In this document: one piece after another, positions 53,836 through 58,817 of the stretch
How positions within the stretch are numbered: position 1 is the stretch's first letter
Layout of the letters: each line of letters starts with the position of its first letter
NCBI GenBank assembly: GCA_020721865.1
Contig: DYLW01000004.1
Coordinates: 38,523-97,339, forward strand
Source of the DNA: Leptospira biflexa
Lineage (GTDB): Bacteria > Spirochaetota > Leptospiria > Turneriellales > DYLW01
Direction of reading: 5' to 3'
DNA: 58,817 bases
The notes under the pieces: generated by a model
Database searches by the model: none
Told to the model about the DNA's origin: nothing
Seen by the model: the letters and a program-made list of their open reading frames with translations, nothing else
Position numbers and translations under genes: made by a program

Positions 53836-55010
53836 AAAATCCCATGTTCCGGTGGGGATTTCTTCTGGCCGGATTTATACTGTTTTTCGCAATGAGAATA
53901 GTCCCCGGACGGGCGGAGGAGAAGCCGGACTTGGGAAAAAACCTGTCCCAGGCACAACATCTCTGTGAGGCCATGACCCCGGAAAAACAAATCGGCCAGT
54001 TATTCTTTCTGGCTTTTGCGGGTAAAGATCCCACCCCGCTTGCAGAAAAATGGGTCACCCAATGGAATCTGGGTGGGGTTGCTTTCTTTGGCTCCAATGC
54101 CCCCGATGAAAAGTCCCTGAAAGAGCTCATTAACTGGTATAAAAATACCGCCCTCCGGAAAGAAACGCCGGACAGGCAGAAAATTCCGCTTTTTCTGGCC
54201 ACGGATCATGAGCCCGGCAGTTTTATGGCTATCCGTCTGGGCAGGACATTTCCCAATAATCATGACAAACTGCAGAAAATGAACGCCACAGACAAGAAGC
54301 AGTACGTGGCACGCATATCCGGGGAAATGGCGGAGGATTTAAAAAATTGGGGAATCAATACTAATTTTTATCCCGTTCTGGATCTGTACTATCCCCCCGA
54401 TAAATTCGGGCGGCGTCCGGTGGGGCACCGGGTTTTTTCTCATGATCCAGCGGAAGCCGGAGAGCTGGGAAGCATTGCCGTCCGGGAAATGCAAACCCGG
54501 GGGGTTCTGGCCACCATCAAACATTTTCCCGGCCATGGGGACACAACCCTGGATTCCCATTACGCACTTCCGGTCATTACAAAGCCCTGGAAAGAGCTCT
54601 GGGAAAATGATATAACTCCTTTTAAAATTGCCATCCAGGAAAACCCCGCTTTTCTGATGACCGCTCATATACGGTATCCGGAACTGGATAAAAAATATCC
54701 CGCCACCATGTCTGCCTATTTTCTACAAAATATCATCCGGGGGAAACTGAATTTTAAGGGAATCATTATCACCGATGATTTGATGATGGGAGCCATGATA
54801 AAAAATTATGATCTCCGTGAGGTGGCCTACCGGAGCATAAAAAACGGAATGGACATGCTGCTCATCACCCGCCGGAAAAAAGAAGCCGCCACACCGGAAG
54901 AAATCCATGCTTACCTCATGCAACAATATCGGGATGGGGATTTTCAAAAACGTGTGGTGGATAGCTGTTCCCGCATTCTATGGACAAAAATGAATCATGG
55001 GCTATATTGA
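53832..55010 (+). CDS. Exported glycoside hydrolase family 3 (NagZ-like) enzyme
   Basis: 392 residues. An N-terminal signal peptide (WGFLLAGFILFFAMRIVPGRA) is followed by a GH3 barrel. KHFPGHGDTTLDSH near residue 222 is the NagZ loop with the His/Asp acid-base pair, and ITDDLMMGAM near 317 carries the nucleophile Asp. The family removes N-acetylglucosamine from peptidoglycan fragments or other beta-GlcNAc chains. A signal peptide is unlike E. coli NagZ, which is cytoplasmic, and points to action outside the inner membrane. Its 3' end overlaps the symporter by 14 nt. Confidence 0.88.
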   Translation: MKNPMFRWGFLLAGFILFFAMRIVPGRAEEKPDLGKNLSQAQHLCEAMTPEKQIGQLFFLAFAGKDPTPLAEKWVTQWNLGGVAFFGSNAPDEKSLKELINWYKNTALRKETPDRQKIPLFLATDHEPGSFMAIRLGRTFPNNHDKLQKMNATDKKQYVARISGEMAEDLKNWGINTNFYPVLDLYYPPDKFGRRPVGHRVFSHDPAEAGELGSIAVREMQTRGVLATIKHFPGHGDTTLDSHYALPVITKPWKELWENDITPFKIAIQENPAFLMTAHIRYPELDKKYPATMSAYFLQNIIRGKLNFKGIIITDDLMMGAMIKNYDLREVAYRSIKNGMDMLLITRRKKEAATPEEIHAYLMQQYRDGDFQKRVVDSCSRILWTKMNHGLY

Positions 55011-56736
55011 TTTTATAATCATTGGGGTTTACTTTGTCCTGCTGGCCGTCATTGCCATTTATCTGCGTGGGCGGGATGCGAATACGGACGATTTTTTTAC
55101 ATCCGGAAGAAATATCCACTGGGCACTGGCGGGATTTTCCATGGTGGCCACCACGTTCGCTGCGGACACGCCACTGGCCGTCACCCTCATCGTGGCCAGA
55201 GATGGAATATCCGGAAACTGGATCTGGTGGAATTTCGCTCTTTCCGGAATGCTGACGGTCTTCTTTTTTTCCCATCTCTGGAAACGAAGCGGCGTCTCCA
55301 CTGATCTGGAATTTATTGAACTCCGCTATTCCGGGAAACCCGCCCGGTTCTTACGGATTTTCCGTGCTCTGTATCTATCCATCGGCATTAATTCCATCAT
55401 CCTGGGTTGGGTCACCATCGGCATGGGGAAAATTCTGGCCCTCACCATGGGCTGGCCGGTCTGGGCATCTATGGGGATTCTATATCTGATAACTTCCATC
55501 TATATTATTTTTACCGGCCTTCGCGGAGTGATCATTGCGGATTTTTTCCAGTTTATCATTGCCATGGTTGGATCCTTCTTTCTGGCATATACGGCACTGG
55601 ATTATCTGGGTGGACTGGATGGGATGCGGCAGAAAATCCTGGACGCCGGACTCATTTCAAAAACACATTTTTTCCCGTGGGAAAATTCCCTGGATAACTG
55701 GGTGATCTGGCTGGCCATGATGTGGTGGGCAAGCTGGTATCCCGGTGCCGAACCCGGAGGCGGAGGCTACATTGCCCAGAGAATGTTTTCCACCCGGACG
55801 GAAAAAGACTCCCTGTACGCGACTATTCTCTTCAATGTAATGCACTACGCCTTCCGCCCCTGGCCCTGGATCATTGTAGCATTTGCCTCCATCCTCGTAT
55901 TCCCGTCCCTGGATGACCCGGAAAAGGGCTATCCCATGATGATGACAAAACTATTGTCCTCCCCTTTTCTGGGTATTATGATGACCGGATTTCTGGCCGC
56001 ATTCATGTCCACCCTCTCCACCCACCTGAACTGGGCGGCCTCCTATCTGGTCCATGATATCTACCGGGAATCCCACCAAAGACGCAGAACGCCCCGATCA
56101 GAAAACCACTATCTTCTGGTTTCCCGGCTGGCCATCCTCTTCGCCATGGGGCTCTCTTTCATTACATCCTATTTTTTTGACACCGTCAAAGGTGCCTGGG
56201 AATTTCTTCTGGCCCTGGGAGCCGGTACCGGGCCGGTCTATCTTCTCCGCTGGTACTGGTGGCGGATCAACGCCTGGAGTGAAATATCCGCCATGGCCGG
56301 GGCAGCACTCATCACTGGAGTTTTTTATTTTTTCCCTGCTCCCAGCTTGGCTTTCCAACTTCTGGTCACCACCGGAGCCACGACCTTTCTGTGGTTGTCT
56401 GTCACCTTCCTCACCCGTCCGGTAGAGGATTCCACCCTCCTCCACTTTTTCCAGAAAGTAAAACCCGGACTGGCTGGATTCAAAGGTTTTTTTAATCGCA
56501 TGGGGGAAAATCCGCCGATGGATTCAACCCGTTCCCGTTTGCTGGATTCCTTCATCCTATGGATATCTTCCGTGATCATGATCTATTCCCTGCTTTTTGG
56601 GGTTGGGTTTTTTCTCTTTGGTCAATATACATCCATGATTCTTTCCGCCGGAATTTTTCTTGCATCCGGCATCATCACCGGCATCCGCTTGAGAGGATTC
56701 ACCCGGTCACTGGATGGAGGGGCAGATCATAAATGA
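54997..56736 (+). CDS. Sodium/solute symporter (SSS family)
   Basis: 579 residues with about 13 membrane helices, of the SSS/SLC5 family. The N-terminal FFTSGRNIHWALAGFSMVAT is the typical helix-1 region with unwound stretch, and GLRGVIIADFFQFIIAMVG is the helix-5 motif. LAAFMSTLSTHLNWAASYLVHD near 330 matches the Na2 sodium site of helix 8, where Ser/Thr residues coordinate Na+. Coupling to the NagZ-like gene suggests uptake of a released amino sugar or related compound, though SSS proteins also move amino acids and carboxylates. Confidence 0.88.
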   Translation: MGYIDFIIIGVYFVLLAVIAIYLRGRDANTDDFFTSGRNIHWALAGFSMVATTFAADTPLAVTLIVARDGISGNWIWWNFALSGMLTVFFFSHLWKRSGVSTDLEFIELRYSGKPARFLRIFRALYLSIGINSIILGWVTIGMGKILALTMGWPVWASMGILYLITSIYIIFTGLRGVIIADFFQFIIAMVGSFFLAYTALDYLGGLDGMRQKILDAGLISKTHFFPWENSLDNWVIWLAMMWWASWYPGAEPGGGGYIAQRMFSTRTEKDSLYATILFNVMHYAFRPWPWIIVAFASILVFPSLDDPEKGYPMMMTKLLSSPFLGIMMTGFLAAFMSTLSTHLNWAASYLVHDIYRESHQRRRTPRSENHYLLVSRLAILFAMGLSFITSYFFDTVKGAWEFLLALGAGTGPVYLLRWYWWRINAWSEISAMAGAALITGVFYFFPAPSLAFQLLVTTGATTFLWLSVTFLTRPVEDSTLLHFFQKVKPGLAGFKGFFNRMGENPPMDSTRSRLLDSFILWISSVIMIYSLLFGVGFFLFGQYTSMILSAGIFLASGIITGIRLRGFTRSLDGGADHK

Positions 56737-56743
56737 TATTAAA

Positions 56744-57004
56744 TTACAGTCTCACCAGAGTGGAAAGTACCTGAGTCCGGTTGCTTACCTCTCCAACCAC
56801 AAAGCCTTTCTCTTCTCCAAAAATTTCCAGTCCTTTATTTATCGCCTCACCAAAAGAGTCGCAGAATTCAGCAGTCCCTTTATAAAAAACAACAAACTTA
56901 TTTTTATGGGTTTTGAAATAGAATTTCATGCTTTTATCCAGTAAAGAACTCTGTTCAATGACTTCTTTTTCCAGTTTTTCCTGTTTAAATTTGCCATAGC
57001 CCAT
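56744..57004 (-). CDS. Small protein of unknown function
   Basis: 86 residues. The sequence has an N-terminal charged helix, then FYFKTHKNKFVVFYKG, a stretch DSFGEAINKGLEIFGEEKGFVVGEV, and a short hydrophobic end. This pattern (strand, helix, strand with a FV..Y.G core) is seen in many short DUF5678-like proteins of unknown role. It converges with the symporter 7 nt away. The 214 nt upstream to the tRNA gene (57005-57218) show nothing I can assign. Confidence 0.55.
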   Translation of the reverse strand: MGYGKFKQEKLEKEVIEQSSLLDKSMKFYFKTHKNKFVVFYKGTAEFCDSFGEAINKGLEIFGEEKGFVVGEVSNRTQVLSTLVRL

Positions 57005-57218
57005 CCTTTTTCTCTAATTTTAACTATCTTCAAGTATTATCGTTACCTGCAAGTTTTTTTCTATATTTTATGCCAGGTGAAAAGCTTCAAACGTCCTGAA
57101 ACTGACGATATAATATAAATTCATGAAAAAATAGCAGAAAAATATCAGATAATCTTGAAAAATTTATTGATTTTGATGCAGTTAGATTAGTTTTTAGCTG
57201 ATTTTTCCATGATTTTTT

Positions 57219-57291
<73 letters not shown>

Positions 57292-57459
57292 GATAAATCC
57301 GAAATTGGGATTTGGCAAACTTAAATCTTTTCTCATGGCGTCAACTTATTTTCCACGGGGATTTATGCAACCCGCACGGTTCTCCCGCATCCATGGACGG
57401 CCGGGATGTTTTCGGTGAATTTTACTTTACATGGCCGGAAACACGCAAAAAACCGGAGT

Positions 57460-57972
57460 ATGAAAAAATCTCTTTTCCTGAGTCTTATGATTTTCGCGTT
57501 TTCCTGCTCCAGTCTGGATAAACTCATCGGCCAGTATTCCCCGGATGTGGAAATCCAGAGTGCGGAAATACTTTATCAAAATTTTGGTAAAATGACCATC
57601 CGGTATACTATCAAAATCGCCAATAAAATATCTTATCCGGTGAACGTGAAACCCATTACGGTTTCTGTGGATACAGCAGGAGGAAAAACGTCTCAGGAAA
57701 TCCCCGGATTTACGCTGGCGTCCAAAGAAGTAAAAATCCTGACCAGTGAAACCGCCATGGATGTGGACAACGCATTCCGCAACGGAAGGGAATTTACCGC
57801 CATCCTCAATGGGACGGCAACTTTTGAGATGGAAAAAATCGACCAGATCAAATGGCAGGGAAAAAAAGAAACCTCTTTCCGGGTGAGCAGTGGGAATTAC
57901 TCCCTGGCCGAGGGAAACTCCGCATGGCCGGTTGTGGAAAAACCCAGCCGACCAGGGTGTATTTTTCCTTAA
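57460..57972 (+). CDS. LEA14/WHy-like exported lipoprotein
   Basis: 170 residues from ATG 57460. The N-terminus MKKSLFLSLMIFAFSCSSL has a signal peptide with a Cys in a relaxed spirochaete-type lipobox, so it is probably a lipoprotein. The mature part (VEIQSAEILYQNFGKMTIRY, IKIANKISYPVNVKPITVSV) has the alternating strands of water-stress (WHy/LEA type 2) domains. Their function in bacteria is poorly known. It is followed after 40 nt by the start of hsdM. Confidence 0.7.
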   Translation: MKKSLFLSLMIFAFSCSSLDKLIGQYSPDVEIQSAEILYQNFGKMTIRYTIKIANKISYPVNVKPITVSVDTAGGKTSQEIPGFTLASKEVKILTSETAMDVDNAFRNGREFTAILNGTATFEMEKIDQIKWQGKKETSFRVSSGNYSLAEGNSAWPVVEKPSRPGCIFP

Positions 57973-58012
57973 CAAGATACGCAATCATTGAAAATTTACA
58001 GGAGTAACATAC

Positions 58013-58817
58013 ATGACAAGTATTGCACAACGGGCCGAACTGCAAAATCAAATTTGGAAAATAGCCAACGATGTTCGTGGCTCTGTTGACGGATGGGACT
58101 TTAAACAGTTTGTTTTAGGTACATTGTTCTATCGCTTTATTAGTGAGAATTTTACCAATTACATTGAAGGTGGTGATGAAAGCATAAACTATGCAAACTA
58201 CCGCGACAAAGATATTTCACCCCAAATAAAAGACGATGCCATAAAATCGAAAGGGTATTTCATCTATCCCAGCCAACTCTTTGTAAATATTGCCAAAAAT
58301 GCCAATGACAACCCGAACCTGAACACCGATTTAAAAGCCATTTTCGACGCTATAGAAAGCTCCGCCAACGGCTACGAGTCAGAACCCGACATCAAAGGGC
58401 TATTTGCCGATTTCGATACCACAAGCAACCGTCTTGGCAATACCGTCAAAGATAAAAATAGCCGATTGGCTGCGGTGATTAAAGGTGTTGAAACGCTTAA
58501 TTTTGGTAAATTTGAGAATAATCATATTGACCTTTTTGGCGATGCCTATGAATTTCTTATAGGTAATTATGCCGCCAATGCGGGCAAATCGGGCGGCGAG
58601 TTTTTTACTCCGCAACATGTTTCAAAACTCATCGCACAACTGGCCATGCACAAACAGACTTCTGTAAATAAAATATATGACCCCGCCTGCGGCTCAGGTT
58701 CGCTACTTCTACAAGCTAAAAAGCATTTTGATGCACACATCATAGAAGAAGGATTTTTTGGACAAGAGATAAATCACACGACTTACAACCTTGCCCGTAT
58801 GAATATGTTTTTGCACA
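58013..58817 (+). CDS. hsdM: Type I restriction-modification DNA methyltransferase subunit (partial)
   Basis: 268 codons to the right edge, from ATG 58013 with GGAG 8 nt before it. The N-terminal HsdM helical domain (residues 1-150, with [20 protein letters not shown]) precedes the methyltransferase fold. [16 protein letters not shown] and motif [14 protein letters not shown] near 225 bind AdoMet. Subunits M, S and R form a complex that methylates adenine at a split site. The gene is truncated by the window end; hsdS and hsdR would follow. It is probably the edge of an accessory island. Confidence 0.94.
   Translation, partial: MTSIAQRAELQNQIWKIANDVRGSVDGWDFKQFVLGTLFYRFISENFTNYIEGGDESINYANYRDKDISPQIKDDAIKSKGYFIYPSQLFVNIAKNANDNPNLNTDLKAIFDAIESSANGYESEPDIKGLFADFDTTSNRLGNTVKDKNSRLAAVIKGVETLNFGKFENNHIDLFGDAYEFLIGNYAANAGKSGGEFFTPQHVSKLIAQLAMHKQTSVNKIYDPACGSGSLLLQAKKHFDAHIIEEGFFGQEINHTTYNLARMNMFLH

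Overview
The window looks like chromosomal DNA of a spirochaete (phylum Spirochaetota), possibly near the Leptospirales. This is inferred from gene content, not from a marker tree. The supporting traits are a short SMC that seems to lack the usual hinge, a DUF115/Maf-type motility-associated protein, many secreted HEAT and TPR proteins, SpoIIE-type phosphatases with large membrane sensors, an hrcA-grpE-dnaK-dnaJ operon behind a CIRCE operator, and frequent 4-14 nt gene overlaps. No rRNA, CRISPR array or insertion sequence was seen. One tRNA gene (Ala, GGC) is present.

Layout. 1-2254: end of an outer-membrane-like protein, then two Dpp/Opp-type permeases. 2231-6344: a HAMP-SpoIIE phosphatase divergent from pgk and an aminotransferase. 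6341-15145 (minus): a tightly packed eight-gene run (EI24 membrane protein, beta-propeller/transglutaminase-like protein, HAD protein, giant TPR protein, HEAT protein, small exported protein, EF-P, TPR-membrane protein). 15184-16026: a WecG/TagA-like protein. 16286-23512: an AT-rich six-gene island for a membrane complex related to group 4 hydrogenase and complex I. 23513-26592: metallophosphoesterase, pta and several decayed genes, including a BrnT remnant beside an intact BrnA-like antitoxin. 26614-32328: M23 peptidase, mdh, yqgE, mnmA, a HEAT protein and a frameshifted anSME-like radical SAM gene. 32333-41556: smc, DUF115 protein, a double-receiver hybrid histidine kinase and a second SpoIIE phosphatase. 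41627-52563: a protein quality-control block (thioredoxin, clpS, clpA, hrcA, grpE, dnaK, dnaJ). 52593-56736: a translationally coupled oxidoreductase, lone lipoyl domain, NagZ-like hydrolase and sodium/solute symporter. 56744 to the end: a small protein, tRNA-Ala, a LEA-like lipoprotein and the start of a type I restriction-modification hsdM.

Two points stand out. First, the island at 16286-23512 encodes all membrane and electron-transfer parts of a Hyf-like complex, but its large subunit lacks the four cysteines that bind NiFe. It therefore fits the poorly characterised Ehr (energy-converting hydrogenase related) complexes, and its base composition differs from its surroundings. Second, the thioredoxin-clpS-clpA block has a CIRCE-like inverted repeat in its leader with the same TTAGCA-N15-TGCTAA geometry as the good CIRCE at hrcA. 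HrcA may therefore join chaperones, the ClpAP adaptor and unfoldase, and a thioredoxin in one regulon.
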